In this document: positions 19,525 through 27,822 of the stretch, in pieces
Position numbering within the stretch: the stretch's first letter is position 1
Layout of the letters: each line of letters opens with the position of its first letter
Source of the DNA: Cyclobacterium roseum
GTDB taxonomy: Bacteria; Bacteroidota; Bacteroidia; Cytophagales; Cyclobacteriaceae
Assembly (NCBI RefSeq): GCF_010119225.1
Contig: NZ_WNKF01000002.1
Span: 372,001-436,000 of the forward strand
DNA length: 64,000 nucleotides
Direction: 5' to 3'
Program-made: the position numbers and the translations under genes
Notes under the pieces: generated by a model
Databases searched by the model: none
What the model saw: only the letters and a program-made list of their open reading frames with translations
What the model was told of the DNA's origin: nothing

Positions 19525-19552
19525 AAAAAAACCCTCCGAGGAGGGTTTTTTT
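19525..19552 (-). terminator. Terminator of the thrS-infC-rpmI-rplT operon
   Basis: AAAAAACCCTC and its complement GAGGGTTTTTT form a hairpin 16 bases after the rplT stop. Runs of A and T on the two sides let it work in both directions. Confidence 0.88.
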
Positions 19553-19568
19553 ATAAGGTACAACCTGT

Positions 19569-19913
19569 TTATTTTACTTTATCCACCACGGCTTTGAATG
19601 CCTCCGGATGGTTCATGGCTAAATCTGCCAATACTTTCCTATTTAAGTCAATGCTAGATTTTTTCAACATGCCCATAAACTGGGAATAGCTGATGCCGTA
19701 CTGACGGACCCCTGCATTGATACGCTGAATCCACAATCCGCGAAATTCTCTTTTCTTAACTTTTCTATCCCTGTAAGCGTACTGGAGGCCTTTTTCGTAT
19801 TTATTTTTGGCTACTGTCCATACGTTCTTTCCTCTTCCAAAGTACCCTTTGGTCGCCTTTAATACTTTTTTTCTTCTGGCTCTTGAAGCCACTGCATTTA
19901 CCGATCTTGGCAT
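19569..19913 (-). CDS. rplT: 50S ribosomal protein L20
   Basis: A 114-residue basic protein needed early in 50S assembly. It has the typical start [20 protein letters not shown] and the conserved [17 protein letters not shown] and [24 protein letters not shown] segments. It is the last gene of the thrS-infC-rpmI-rplT operon, about 100 bases after rpmI. Confidence 0.98.
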   Translation of the reverse strand: MPRSVNAVASRARRKKVLKATKGYFGRGKNVWTVAKNKYEKGLQYAYRDRKVKKREFRGLWIQRINAGVRQYGISYSQFMGMLKKSSIDLNRKVLADLAMNHPEAFKAVVDKVK

Positions 19914-20016
19914 GTTTGTTTTCGTTTTTGACCTTTGGTGCTCCTGCTTGTTGTTTCGAAGACTTAATTAACCAAAGATCTGGTGTGAATTAAATAACCT
20001 GAATGAATGGAATCGA

Positions 20017-20211
20017 TTAGATTCGTAGCATTGCTTTTACTCTTCCCTCGTCCGTTTCGTGAACCGTCCCCATCTTGGTAAGGTTACGCTTCCTTTTGGT
20101 GGACTTTTTGGTCAGAATGTGGCTTTTGAATGCATGCTTTCTTCGGATCTTTCCGGTAGCAGAAAGCTTGAACCTTTTCTTGGCACTTGACTTTGTTTTT
20201 ACTTTTGGCAT
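20017..20211 (-). CDS. rpmI: 50S ribosomal protein L35
   Basis: A 64-residue, strongly basic protein ([33 protein letters not shown]...), normal length for L35. It lies 23 bases after infC in the conserved infC-rpmI-rplT order. Confidence 0.98.
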   Translation of the reverse strand: MPKVKTKSSAKKRFKLSATGKIRRKHAFKSHILTKKSTKRKRNLTKMGTVHETDEGRVKAMLRI

Positions 20212-20234
20212 TACCCTCTATCTGTTAGTTAATA

Positions 20235-20786
20235 TTATTTCTTACTCGCTTTGGGAGAGACGAAAATATTCATTCGTTTACCCTCCATTTTGGGAAGCTG
20301 TTCTACCTGCCCGTAGTCCTCCAGGGCCTGGGCAAATTTCAATAGCAGCATTTCTCCCCTTTCTTTAAAAACAATGGTACGACCCACAAAATGAACGTAT
20401 GCTTTGACTTTGGCACCATCTTTCAGAAAATTAATGGCATGATTTAGTTTAAAGTTAAAATCATGATCATCTGTATTGGGACCAAATCGTATTTCCTTAA
20501 CTACCGTTTTTGCTGCATTGGACTTGATTTCTTTCTGCTTTTTCTTCTGTTCGTACTTGAACTTTGCATAATCAATCACCTTGCAAACGGGTGGTGCAGC
20601 GGAAGGAGAAATTTCCACGAGATCAAGACCATTATCCTGGGCAAGCGCAATGGCTTTGCTCGTCTCCATGACGGCATTACCTCCTTCTACAAAATCTCCT
20701 ACAACCCTGACTTCTCTGGCCCTGATTTTTGCATTTACTTTATATGGTTCCTCTTGTCTCGGGGTATACGTTCTTTTTCCTCTCAA
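20235..20786 (-). CDS. infC: Translation initiation factor IF-3 (non-ATG start)
   Basis: About 183 residues. IF-3 binds the 30S subunit, keeps subunits apart and proofreads start codons. The N-domain ([59 protein letters not shown]) and C-domain ([25 protein letters not shown]) are complete. No ATG lies in frame before the conserved N-domain: the only candidates are TTG at 20786 or ATT at 20789, directly adjacent. Rare start codons are known for infC, where IF-3 discriminates against its own mRNA. It lies 85 bases after thrS, so an extra internal promoter is possible. Confidence 0.96.
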   Translation of the reverse strand: MRGKRTYTPRQEEPYKVNAKIRAREVRVVGDFVEGGNAVMETSKAIALAQDNGLDLVEISPSAAPPVCKVIDYAKFKYEQKKKQKEIKSNAAKTVVKEIRFGPNTDDHDFNFKLNHAINFLKDGAKVKAYVHFVGRTIVFKERGEMLLLKFAQALEDYGQVEQLPKMEGKRMNIFVSPKASKK

Positions 20787-20871
20787 AATAGTTATGGTTG
20801 TTGTTTAAAGTTTCAATCTGCAAATATCTAACAATTTTTTAAATATTAAAAATCAGCAAATTATAATACTG

Positions 20872-22827
20872 TTATTTATTTAATGATTCCTTAATGATCC
20901 CCTGAAAGTACGCCACAAAGGCTTCTAGTTCAAAACTGCCTTTGTCTCCCTCTCCGTGTTTACGCAGGGAAAGTTTGTTTTCTTCCTGTTCCTTTTCACC
21001 GACAATCACCATAAAGGGAATCTTTTTCACCTCGGCATCCCTAATCTTGCGCCCGATCTTTTCATCCCGGTGGTCGATGTCTCCCGTAATCCCGCTATCA
21101 GCCAGCAACAACCTTACCTTTTCGGCGTAGTCGGCAAATTTTTCGGAGATCGGAAGAATAACCAATTGCTCCGGTGCCAGCCAAAGCGGAAAATTCCCCG
21201 CGCAATGCTCAATCAGCACGGCTACAAAACGCTCCAGTGAGCCAAAAGGTGCCCGGTGAATCATTACCGGGCGGTGTTTTTGATTGTCAGACCCGGTATA
21301 TTCCAGCTCAAAACGCTCGGGCAACTGATAATCCACTTGTATGGTGCCCAGTTGCCAGCTTCTTCCCAAAGCATCGCGGACCATAAAGTCCAGCTTGGGT
21401 CCGTAAAAGGCCGCTTCACCCAGTTCGGTGACGGTCTTCAGCCCTTTTTCCCCGGCCGCTTCGATGATGGCCGCCTCTGCCTTGTTCCAGGCAGCCTGTC
21501 CCCCGATGTATTTCTCCATCTTTTCGGGATCCCGAAGGGATATTTGGGCGGTGTAATCCTCAAAGCCCAGCGCCTTAAACACATACAACACCAAGTCAAT
21601 GACTTTGATAAATTCTTCCTTTACCTGGTCCTGACGGCAAAAGATATGCGCATCGTCCTGCGTAAATCCCCGCACGCGGGTCAATCCATGCAATTCCCCA
21701 CTTTGCTCGTATCGGTATACGGTACCAAATTCGGCATACCGTACCGGCAAATCTTTATAGGACCGGGGCTTGCTTTTGTAGATCTCACAATGGTGGGGAC
21801 AGTTCATGGGCTTAAGCAAAAACTCCTCTCCCTCGTGCGGCGTGGTAATGGGCTGAAAGGAATCCTTACCGTATTTTTCGTAATGCCCGGAAGTTTCGTA
21901 CAAGGCCTTGTGTCCGATGTGCGGGGTAATTACCTGCTGATAGCCCGAATGGTCCTGCTCCTTTTTCAAAAAGCTGACCAGACGCTCTCGAAGCAGGGTA
22001 CCTTTCGGCAACCACAGGGGCAGTCCCATCCCTACTTTTTCCGAAAAGGTAAACAACTCCAATTCCTTGCCCAACTTGCGATGGTCTCTTTTTTTGGCTT
22101 CTTCCAGCATTTCCAGGTATTCCTTCAGCTCCTTGGCTTTGGGGAAGGTAATACCGTAGATACGGGTCAGCATTTTATTATGCTCGTCCCCCCGCCAGTA
22201 GGCCCCGGCGATATTGAGTAGTTTGACCGCCTTTACAAAACCCGTATGCGGAATATGCGGCCCCCGGCAGAGATCGGTAAATCCGCCCTGCTTGTAAAAA
22301 GTGATGGTGCCATCCTCCAGTCTTTCCAACAAGTCCAGCTTGTATTCATCACCCTTGTTTTCGTAGTAACGAACGGCATCACTCTTGGAAATTTCGCTAC
22401 GGATATACTCGTTTTTCTGGCGCGCCAGTTCCACCATTTTGGCTTCGATTTTTTCCAGCTCAGCGCCTTCGAGGGTTTTGTCTCCAAAGTCCACATCGTA
22501 ATAGAACCCCTGTTCTATCGGTGGTCCGATACCAAATTTGATCCCGGGATAAAGTGCCTCCAGTGCTTCGGCCAGCAGGTGGGCGGAGGAGTGCCAAAAA
22601 GTGGATTTCCCTTCTTTATCATGCCAGGTGAGCAGGGAAATACTAACGTCCTTGTTTATGGGCCGGGTGGCATCCCAGACTTCCCCATCGACCTTTGCCG
22701 CCAGGACGTTTCGGGCCAGCCCCTCGCTGATACTCATGGCGATATCCAGGCCAGTGACCCCTTTTTCAAAAACCCGAACCGACTGGTCGGGAAAGGTTAC
22801 ATTAATTTCATTTTCAGAGTGTGACAT
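20872..22827 (-). CDS. thrS: Threonyl-tRNA synthetase
   Basis: A 651-residue class II synthetase that charges tRNA-Thr. Domain order is TGS (residues 1-65), editing domain with [13 protein letters not shown] (HxxxH zinc-type motif near 78), catalytic core (motif 2 [27 protein letters not shown]; the zinc-site Cys in [12 protein letters not shown]) and anticodon-binding domain from about 545. It is the first gene of the thrS-infC-rpmI-rplT cluster. The 5' leader contains a hairpin whose loop resembles the tRNA-Thr anticodon loop, suggesting feedback control. Confidence 0.98.
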   Translation of the reverse strand: MSHSENEINVTFPDQSVRVFEKGVTGLDIAMSISEGLARNVLAAKVDGEVWDATRPINKDVSISLLTWHDKEGKSTFWHSSAHLLAEALEALYPGIKFGIGPPIEQGFYYDVDFGDKTLEGAELEKIEAKMVELARQKNEYIRSEISKSDAVRYYENKGDEYKLDLLERLEDGTITFYKQGGFTDLCRGPHIPHTGFVKAVKLLNIAGAYWRGDEHNKMLTRIYGITFPKAKELKEYLEMLEEAKKRDHRKLGKELELFTFSEKVGMGLPLWLPKGTLLRERLVSFLKKEQDHSGYQQVITPHIGHKALYETSGHYEKYGKDSFQPITTPHEGEEFLLKPMNCPHHCEIYKSKPRSYKDLPVRYAEFGTVYRYEQSGELHGLTRVRGFTQDDAHIFCRQDQVKEEFIKVIDLVLYVFKALGFEDYTAQISLRDPEKMEKYIGGQAAWNKAEAAIIEAAGEKGLKTVTELGEAAFYGPKLDFMVRDALGRSWQLGTIQVDYQLPERFELEYTGSDNQKHRPVMIHRAPFGSLERFVAVLIEHCAGNFPLWLAPEQLVILPISEKFADYAEKVRLLLADSGITGDIDHRDEKIGRKIRDAEVKKIPFMVIVGEKEQEENKLSLRKHGEGDKGSFELEAFVAYFQGIIKESLNK

Positions 22828-22848
22828 GCGTGCGCTTTCGGTTTGTTT

Positions 22849-22868
22849 ACACCTTTACAAACAGGTGT
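22849..22868 (-). promoter_or_regulatory. thrS leader hairpin resembling the tRNA-Thr anticodon arm
   Basis: On the minus strand ACACCT pairs with AGGTGT (6 bp) around the 8-base loop GTTTGTAA. The loop contains TTGTAA, which is identical to positions 33-38 of the tRNA-Thr(TGT) encoded at 6254-6326. The hairpin ends 21 bases before the thrS ATG, inside the likely 5' UTR (a CATATTTG promoter-like word lies at 22883-22890). In E. coli, ThrRS represses its own mRNA by binding a leader hairpin that mimics the tRNA-Thr anticodon arm. The same role here is inference. Confidence 0.5.
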
Positions 22869-23134
22869 TTTTTAACGGACTGCAAATATGCACATTCGGA
22901 AGGGTAAAAAAAAGGGAAGCCGGGCTTATCCCAGGGATTGGGATAATGGAGGTGGATTGGCTGATCCTAGGATGGGCTGTGTTATCGATTAATGGAGTAA
23001 TAATAAATGCTAGCCGTTTTGTACTGCGCGGGGCGGCCGACCTGGTAAAAAGTGTGTCAGAAGGGCATCAAGCCGAATTTGAGGTTGGAAAAACAAAATC
23101 ACTAACGAATAAAAACACCAAAATCTCCCTTTTA
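22869..23134. other. Spacer between yoeB end and thrS leader
   Basis: Apart from the CATATTTG word at 22883-22890, which may be the thrS -7 element, I see nothing functional. No gene is supported. Confidence 0.4.
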
Positions 23135-23392
23135 TTAATCGTAATGAAACCTGCATTTTGCTATCAAGATTTCATCCGCTTCCGCCTGATAGATCAGTCG
23201 ATGTTCGCCATTAATCCTCCCGGACCAAAAACCGGAATAGTTGTATTTCAGTGGCTCGGGTTTACCGATTCCGTCAAATGGGTTCCTTGCAATATCCTTT
23301 ATCAGGGAATTAATTCGTTTCAGCATTTTTTTATCCGTCTGCTGCCAATACAAGTAGTCTTCCCAGGATTCAGCTGCGAACACTAACTTCAT
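23135..23392 (-). CDS. yoeB: YoeB-family mRNA interferase toxin
   Basis: An 85-residue RelE-fold ribosome-dependent endoribonuclease of the Txe/YoeB family. It is very close to the E. coli pattern throughout: SWEDYLYWQQTDKKMLKRIN, then GIGKPEPLKYNYSGFWSGRI, then EHRLIYQ. The catalytic residues E46, R65, H83 and Y84 are all present in register, so it should be active. Its start codon overlaps the antitoxin stop by 4 bases, the normal coupling for this pair. Confidence 0.96.
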   Translation of the reverse strand: MKLVFAAESWEDYLYWQQTDKKMLKRINSLIKDIARNPFDGIGKPEPLKYNYSGFWSGRINGEHRLIYQAEADEILIAKCRFHYD

Positions 23393-23643
23393 TCCTCTAT
23401 CAGGCCTTTTTCAAATGAGGAACCTGATTTAAGTTTGGAGATAGCCGCATCAAGCCTCTTTTCGTTGGCCCTTAAGGATAATCCATGCTGAGTTGCCGTA
23501 AGCGAATTGTACTCCTCCAAGGAAATGATCACTACCCCGGTATCCTTGCCGCGGTTAATAATGAAGATTTCAAAATCACCTGTTACACTGTCCAGATACT
23601 TTTTTATATTTTTCCTGAAGTCGGATAAAGTGGTAGTCAGCAT
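23389..23643 (-). CDS. yefM: YefM/Phd-family antitoxin
   Basis: An 84-residue antitoxin: an N-terminal DNA-binding Phd/YefM domain (MLTTTLSDFRKNIKKYLDSV, VVIISLEEYNSLTATQ) and a C-terminal tail (RLDAAISKLKSGSSFEKGLIEE) that neutralises YoeB. The ATG at 23643 is chosen because the alternative at 23670 lies inside the operator and is not shared by the family. The YefM-YoeB complex normally represses its own promoter, and matching sites are seen just upstream. Confidence 0.94.
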   Translation of the reverse strand: MLTTTLSDFRKNIKKYLDSVTGDFEIFIINRGKDTGVVIISLEEYNSLTATQHGLSLRANEKRLDAAISKLKSGSSFEKGLIEE

Positions 23644-23659
23644 GCTTATATTTTTTTTC

Positions 23660-23683
23660 TGTACATACACGTGTACAAATACA
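23660..23683 (-). promoter_or_regulatory. yefM-yoeB operator: two TGTACA sites overlapping the -7 element
   Basis: Two copies of the self-complementary hexamer TGTACA lie at 23660-23665 and 23672-23677, with centres 12 bp apart. A TGTATTTG word (23676-23683, minus strand), one mismatch from TAnnTTTG, overlaps the second site. Paired TGTACA palindromes are the known operator core of E. coli yefM-yoeB, so autorepression at this promoter is a strong inference. Confidence 0.8.
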
Positions 23684-23800
23684 ACAAGATTAGGTTACCA
23701 GGCGAATGTTTTTTTGACAAATGAGCCAACATTCAGATAAAATATACTATTTGGTTAACCTGGGTTTATACGGAAGTATTGATTCTAGAGCCTAGAGGGA

Positions 23801-23964
23801 TTGAGTTTCACGCAGCGAACGCAACGAAAACGCAAAGAACGCAGCGAAATAAAAATCCATAAATCTGTTTTATCAAGTGGCTAATCTCGGAACGATCGTA
23901 AATCAAAAACTTCGAAAAAACCTGCGGCGACCGCTGCGAACCCTTAGCGGCCGCCGCGAAAAAC
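23801..23964. repeat. Degenerate tandem repeat, copy 1
   Basis: This copy (about 164 bases) and the next one (23991-24144) share a common order of words: TTTCACGC-GCGAACGCA-AAGAACGCA, then TCCATA-A-CTGTTTTA-CAAGTG, CTAA-CTCGGA-CGATC, and a GC-rich end GCGGCGACCG...GCGGCCGC. The text between the copies differs by scattered substitutions and small gaps. Confidence 0.85.
23915..23956 (-). terminator. Terminator-like hairpin within repeat copy 1
   Basis: On the minus strand CGGCGGCCGCT pairs with AGCGGTCGCCG (11 bp, one G-T) around a 10-base loop and leads into CAGGTTTTTT. It lies downstream of parC and could end that transcript. The equivalent part of copy 2 is less well paired but also ends in a T-run. 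Confidence 0.6.
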
Positions 23965-23990
23965 AATCGTTAAGGCATTACTTCTGAAAC

Positions 23991-24144
23991 TTGATTTCAC
24001 GCTGCGAACGCAAAGAACGCACCGAGACAAAAGTCCATAGACCTGTTTTACCAAGTGTCTAACCTCGGAGCGATCCTAAATTAAAACCTCTGAAAAAACC
24101 CGCCGCGACCGGCGCGAAACCTTGGCGGCCGCTGCGAGAAAAAG
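23991..24144. repeat. Degenerate tandem repeat, copy 2
   Basis: Second copy of the unit described at 23801-23964, ending 5 bases before the parC stop codon. The GC-rich terminal part again can fold and is followed on the minus strand by GGGTTTTTT. Confidence 0.85.
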
Positions 24145-24148
24145 CTAA

Positions 24149-26761
24149 TTAAAACAAGCCCAGTTGATCCTCTTCATCCTCATCGTCCCCATCTTCCTTT
24201 TTCTTTACATCAAAATTCACGGTGGAGCCGACCGAGAGGTTATCTTCGCCCTTGCCGCTCCCTTTTTTATCCGGTGAGGCGACAAGCTCCACGGCTTTTA
24301 CGGTATGGTTACTCAGACGGTTCCCAACGGCTCGCCAACCCTTCACATCGATGAGCATGTCCATGTCGTACACATTTTCGTCCACCTCTTTGCCTTTTTG
24401 AAGTTTTACCTTCACCTGGGGCTGTTTCTCAGTGGTTACCACGGTCAGACGTGAATTCTTATGGTCAGAGATGAAGTTAAATTTTTTATTTAGCGTGGAC
24501 GTTTCCACCATAAACCGTTTCACATAATGGTTTTTACTGGCTCCATCAAAATAGATGGCGGAAACCACCCTTTCTGAATCGAACTTTTCCACATGCATCA
24601 GGTTTTCCTGATCGTAGCGGTTGGTCAGCTCAAAGTTGGTCAGCTCGTAACTGCCATCTTTATAGAAGGCGAGAATCTTATCATCTCCCAGGAAGTTGCC
24701 TACCCATTTACCCCGCTCATCGGTATTCAGCCGGCCTACGGAAGGGTCGTAATAAATATCCAGCCCTCCCAGGGTGGAAACACCCTCCATTTTCAATTGT
24801 ATTTTACGCACGGGGTATTTGGTCAGGATATTGCCCTGAGCTCCCCGGCCCTTGATCTCAATGTCCTTGAAATCAAAATCAAATACTTTAACCCTTGCCT
24901 TGCTGCCTGCAGTCAGGTAAACGGTGATGATTTCGGCTTCACCATTTCCATTGGCTGTAAAATACAGAATCCGCGAGCCTTTGCTGCCTTTAGTGAGCAC
25001 GTACTCCCGGTCACGGGTGACACTCAACACCTGAAACCGCTTGATCATCGCCCGGCCCGAGGCCCCTTCCAGATACACCAGGTTGTACACCATGCGCTCG
25101 TCCCCTTTTCGGTATACTGCCGCATGGATAATGTCCTTGCCGACGAATACCTTGTCCTGGATTTTCGTGACCACACAGACTCCGTCTTTACGGAATACAA
25201 TGATATCGTCCAGGTCCGAACAATCACAGATGAATTCGTCTTTTTTCAGCCCGTAACCAATAAATCCATCGGCCCTGTTGATGTACAACTTGGCATTGTT
25301 TGCCGCCACTACATTGGCAGAAATGGTATCAAAGGTTCGGATTTCGGTCTTCCTTTCCCTCCCTTTGCCATATTTGCTCAGTAGGTTTTTGTAATACTGA
25401 ATGGCGTATTCCGTCAGGTTTTCCAGGTGGTGATTGACTTCTTCCAGCTCCTCCTGAAGCTTCCGCATCAACTCATCCGCCTTAAAAGTGTCGAATTTGG
25501 AAATACGCTTGATCTTGATTTCGGTCAAGCGGATGATATCATCCCGGGTGATTTCCCTGTAAAACTCCGGCTTGAAGGGATCCAGGCCCTTGTCGATCGT
25601 TTCAATTACAGCCTCCCAGGTTTCGCATTCCTCGATATCCCTGTAAATCCTATTTTCGATAAATATTTTTTCCAGAGAAGAAAAAAGCAACTTCTCCATC
25701 AATTCCCCTTTCCGAATTTCCAGTTCCCGGTTCAGCAGGGTTTTGGTTTGCCGGGTGTTGTATTCGAGAATCTGGTTTACCGTCAGGAAAACCGGCTTCT
25801 CTTCGATAATTACACAGGCATTGGGAGAAATGCTTACCTCGCAATCGGTGAAGGCATACAGGGCATCAATGGTCATGTTGGGCGACTGCCCCGGAGCCAA
25901 TTGAACCTGAATTTCCACGTCTTTGGCGGTATTATCCACCACTTTTTTAATCTTGATCTTGCCTTTATCGTTGGCTTTGATAATGGATTCGATCACTGAA
26001 TTGGTGGTGGTTCCGTAGGGAATGTCTTTGATCAGCAGGGTTTTGTTGTCCTCTTCTTCTATTTTTGCCCGGACTTTGATGCGTCCTCCCCGCAGGCCCT
26101 CATTATACTCGGAAAAATCTGCCAGCCCCCCGGTATTGAAATCGGGCAACAGGTTGGCTTTTTTTCCCTTCAAAATCTGAATGGAGCCTTCGATCAGCTC
26201 GCAGAAATTGTGGGGGAGAATCTTGGTACTCAGACCCACAGCAATACCCTCCACTCCCTGAGCCAGCAGCAATGGGAATTTAACCGGCAAGGTAACTGGC
26301 TCTTTTTTTCTACCGTCGTAGGATAGCTGCCACTCGGTGGTTTGCGGATTGAACACCACATCCAGCGCAAACTTGGACAAGCGCGCCTCAATATATCGGG
26401 CAGCCGCCGCCCCATCACCGGTCCGCACATCTCCCCAGTTGCCCTGGGTTTCGATCAGCAAATCCTTCTGCCCCAGGTTGACGATCGCATCTCCGATGGA
26501 AGCATCCCCGTGGGGGTGATATTGCATGGATTGACCAATGATATTCGCCACCTTATTGAATCGGCCATCGTCCATTTCCTTCATGGCATGGAGGATCCTG
26601 CGCTGCACGGGCTTAAATCCGTCCTCAATAGCCGGCACGGCACGTTCCAAAATCACATAGGAAGCGTAATCTAAGAACCAGTCTTTATACATTCCGGTGA
26701 CCGGAATCGAATCGTGTAAGCTCGTATCCCCGTTCTCGGGGTTAGTATCATTATCACTCAT
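24149..26761 (-). CDS. parC: DNA topoisomerase IV subunit A (GyrA/ParC family)
   Basis: An 870-residue type IIA topoisomerase A subunit that breaks and rejoins DNA and, with ParE, decatenates chromosomes. The N-terminal winged-helix domain contains AAARYIEARLSKF with the catalytic Tyr near residue 121; before it are QRRILHAM and YHPHGDASIGDAI. The C-terminal half is a beta-propeller-like region ending in an acidic tail (DGDDEDEEDQLGLF). It could be labelled GyrA by similarity, but linkage to parE supports ParC. Its ATG overlaps the stop of the small membrane gene upstream by 4 bases, so it is translationally coupled to the satD unit rather than directly to parE. Confidence 0.93.
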   Translation of the reverse strand: MSDNDTNPENGDTSLHDSIPVTGMYKDWFLDYASYVILERAVPAIEDGFKPVQRRILHAMKEMDDGRFNKVANIIGQSMQYHPHGDASIGDAIVNLGQKDLLIETQGNWGDVRTGDGAAAARYIEARLSKFALDVVFNPQTTEWQLSYDGRKKEPVTLPVKFPLLLAQGVEGIAVGLSTKILPHNFCELIEGSIQILKGKKANLLPDFNTGGLADFSEYNEGLRGGRIKVRAKIEEEDNKTLLIKDIPYGTTTNSVIESIIKANDKGKIKIKKVVDNTAKDVEIQVQLAPGQSPNMTIDALYAFTDCEVSISPNACVIIEEKPVFLTVNQILEYNTRQTKTLLNRELEIRKGELMEKLLFSSLEKIFIENRIYRDIEECETWEAVIETIDKGLDPFKPEFYREITRDDIIRLTEIKIKRISKFDTFKADELMRKLQEELEEVNHHLENLTEYAIQYYKNLLSKYGKGRERKTEIRTFDTISANVVAANNAKLYINRADGFIGYGLKKDEFICDCSDLDDIIVFRKDGVCVVTKIQDKVFVGKDIIHAAVYRKGDERMVYNLVYLEGASGRAMIKRFQVLSVTRDREYVLTKGSKGSRILYFTANGNGEAEIITVYLTAGSKARVKVFDFDFKDIEIKGRGAQGNILTKYPVRKIQLKMEGVSTLGGLDIYYDPSVGRLNTDERGKWVGNFLGDDKILAFYKDGSYELTNFELTNRYDQENLMHVEKFDSERVVSAIYFDGASKNHYVKRFMVETSTLNKKFNFISDHKNSRLTVVTTEKQPQVKVKLQKGKEVDENVYDMDMLIDVKGWRAVGNRLSNHTVKAVELVASPDKKGSGKGEDNLSVGSTVNFDVKKKEDGDDEDEEDQLGLF

Positions 26762-27093
26762 ATTTTATTCCAATAATTCAAAATAGCAATAGTAGAAAAC
26801 ACCAATAAAACGGAGACAAGGTTTCCAACAAGGAAATAATCATTGGATATTTTATCTTTCTCATTTTTTAGTCGGGCGCCTATTTTTAAAGCCCCAAATA
26901 ATATAAGGGTTTGGCCAAAACCCTGCATTAAACCTACATATAGAAATAACCGTTCTAATACTCCCAATAACATAGGCCTCAGGGAAAAACCCCTCTGCAT
27001 AAATTTTTTCCTAAGCATTAGAAATATCCAAAATGCTAAGAATTCTGAGGATAAATAGGTAGCAAGAAGAATACTAATAAACTTTATCGACAT
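26758..27093 (-). CDS. Small membrane protein between satD and parC, unknown function
   Basis: A 111-residue protein with three hydrophobic segments (about residues 3-26, 44-70 and 86-108) and a basic loop (LRKKFMQRGFSLRP), so it is probably an integral membrane protein. I do not recognise the family. It overlaps the satD end by 10 bases and the parC start by 4 bases, so it belongs to a tightly coupled three-gene unit. The sequence is A+T-rich compared with parC and parE, like satD, which suggests the two arrived together. Confidence 0.75.
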   Translation of the reverse strand: MSIKFISILLATYLSSEFLAFWIFLMLRKKFMQRGFSLRPMLLGVLERLFLYVGLMQGFGQTLILFGALKIGARLKNEKDKISNDYFLVGNLVSVLLVFSTIAILNYWNKI

Positions 27094-27707
27094 AAGAGGA
27101 TTTCCAACGATCTTTTTAATTTAAAATAATTGTCCATGCCCAACGTTTTATTTCTTTTCCAAACCAATGACCTGTTCTTGTTTGTCTTTTCTGCCACCAA
27201 TTTATAATCCTTCAACTCCAGTAAATTGGAAATTAAAACGTTATCTCTCCAATGCCACTTTCTTACATGAGATAGGTATAGGTTAAATTGGATTTGTTTC
27301 AATTCTTTATCTTTGATATCCCCTCCGATAGAAAGTAAGTCCTCCTCATCCTTCAATAAAATCAAACTTTCTCTCGCTTCAGTCAAAGCCGGCCCCATCA
27401 TACCATGAGCTATTTTCGTGTTTATCTCTGTTTCAATTTCGCCCAGTTCAACCGAATATCGTAGAGATATTTCTTCATCCGCTTTCCACTTATTTTCCTC
27501 CAGCCATGTAATTATTTTGAAAATCGAACATTCCCTTCTTACTATTCCTTGAAATTCATCTCCCAACGTAATGGTAAGTGGAGAGATCAATTCTTCCTGG
27601 TTAACTATATTACATTTTTCAACTAATTCTGCAAATGTTTTGGCCAATTTGGATAGATTGGAAAACCCACTGCTGTTAATAATATCCGCCATCAAGACAT
27701 AATTCAT
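27084..27707 (-). CDS. SatD-family protein
   Basis: A 207-residue protein of the SatD family (named after a Streptococcus mutans acid-tolerance gene; molecular role unclear). The N-terminal part shows VLMADIINSSGFSN and PLTITLGDEFQGIVR, a fold resembling nucleotide cyclase-like domains, as in other SatD proteins. The C-terminal 50 residues (LLELKDYKLVAEKTNKNRSLVWKRNKTLG) look like a helix-turn-helix, so DNA binding is plausible. It has its own promoter with two palindromes that may be its operator. It is followed by a membrane protein gene and parC with overlaps. Confidence 0.8.
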   Translation of the reverse strand: MNYVLMADIINSSGFSNLSKLAKTFAELVEKCNIVNQEELISPLTITLGDEFQGIVRRECSIFKIITWLEENKWKADEEISLRYSVELGEIETEINTKIAHGMMGPALTEARESLILLKDEEDLLSIGGDIKDKELKQIQFNLYLSHVRKWHWRDNVLISNLLELKDYKLVAEKTNKNRSLVWKRNKTLGMDNYFKLKRSLEILLCR

Positions 27708-27713
27708 AGCTCA

Positions 27714-27786
27714 TTTCACTTTTTCCAAAACTATTGAATATTTCACTAAAAGTGAAATAATTTCATTTATTTCACTTTTAGTGAAA
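27714..27786 (-). promoter_or_regulatory. satD promoter with paired TTTCAC/GTGAAA palindromes
   Basis: Two 17-base elements, TTTCACTAAAAGTGAAA (27741-27757) and its exact reverse complement (27770-27786), lie 29 bp apart centre to centre. A third half-site TTTCACTTTT is at 27714-27723. On the minus strand TAGTTTTG (27726-27733) fits the -7 consensus; the first palindrome covers the -33 position and the half-site covers the likely start. This geometry suits a repressor. That SatD itself binds here is inference. Confidence 0.7.
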
Positions 27787-27822
27787 TAAAAAGAGCCCAT
27801 TTCTTAGATAAATTGGAAGCTA

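Noticed and set aside
22849..22874. Plus-strand rho-independent terminator (ACACCT...AGGTGTTTTTTA)
   Set aside because: No plus-strand gene lies upstream to be terminated; the hairpin lies in the thrS leader on the minus strand, where a regulatory role fits better.
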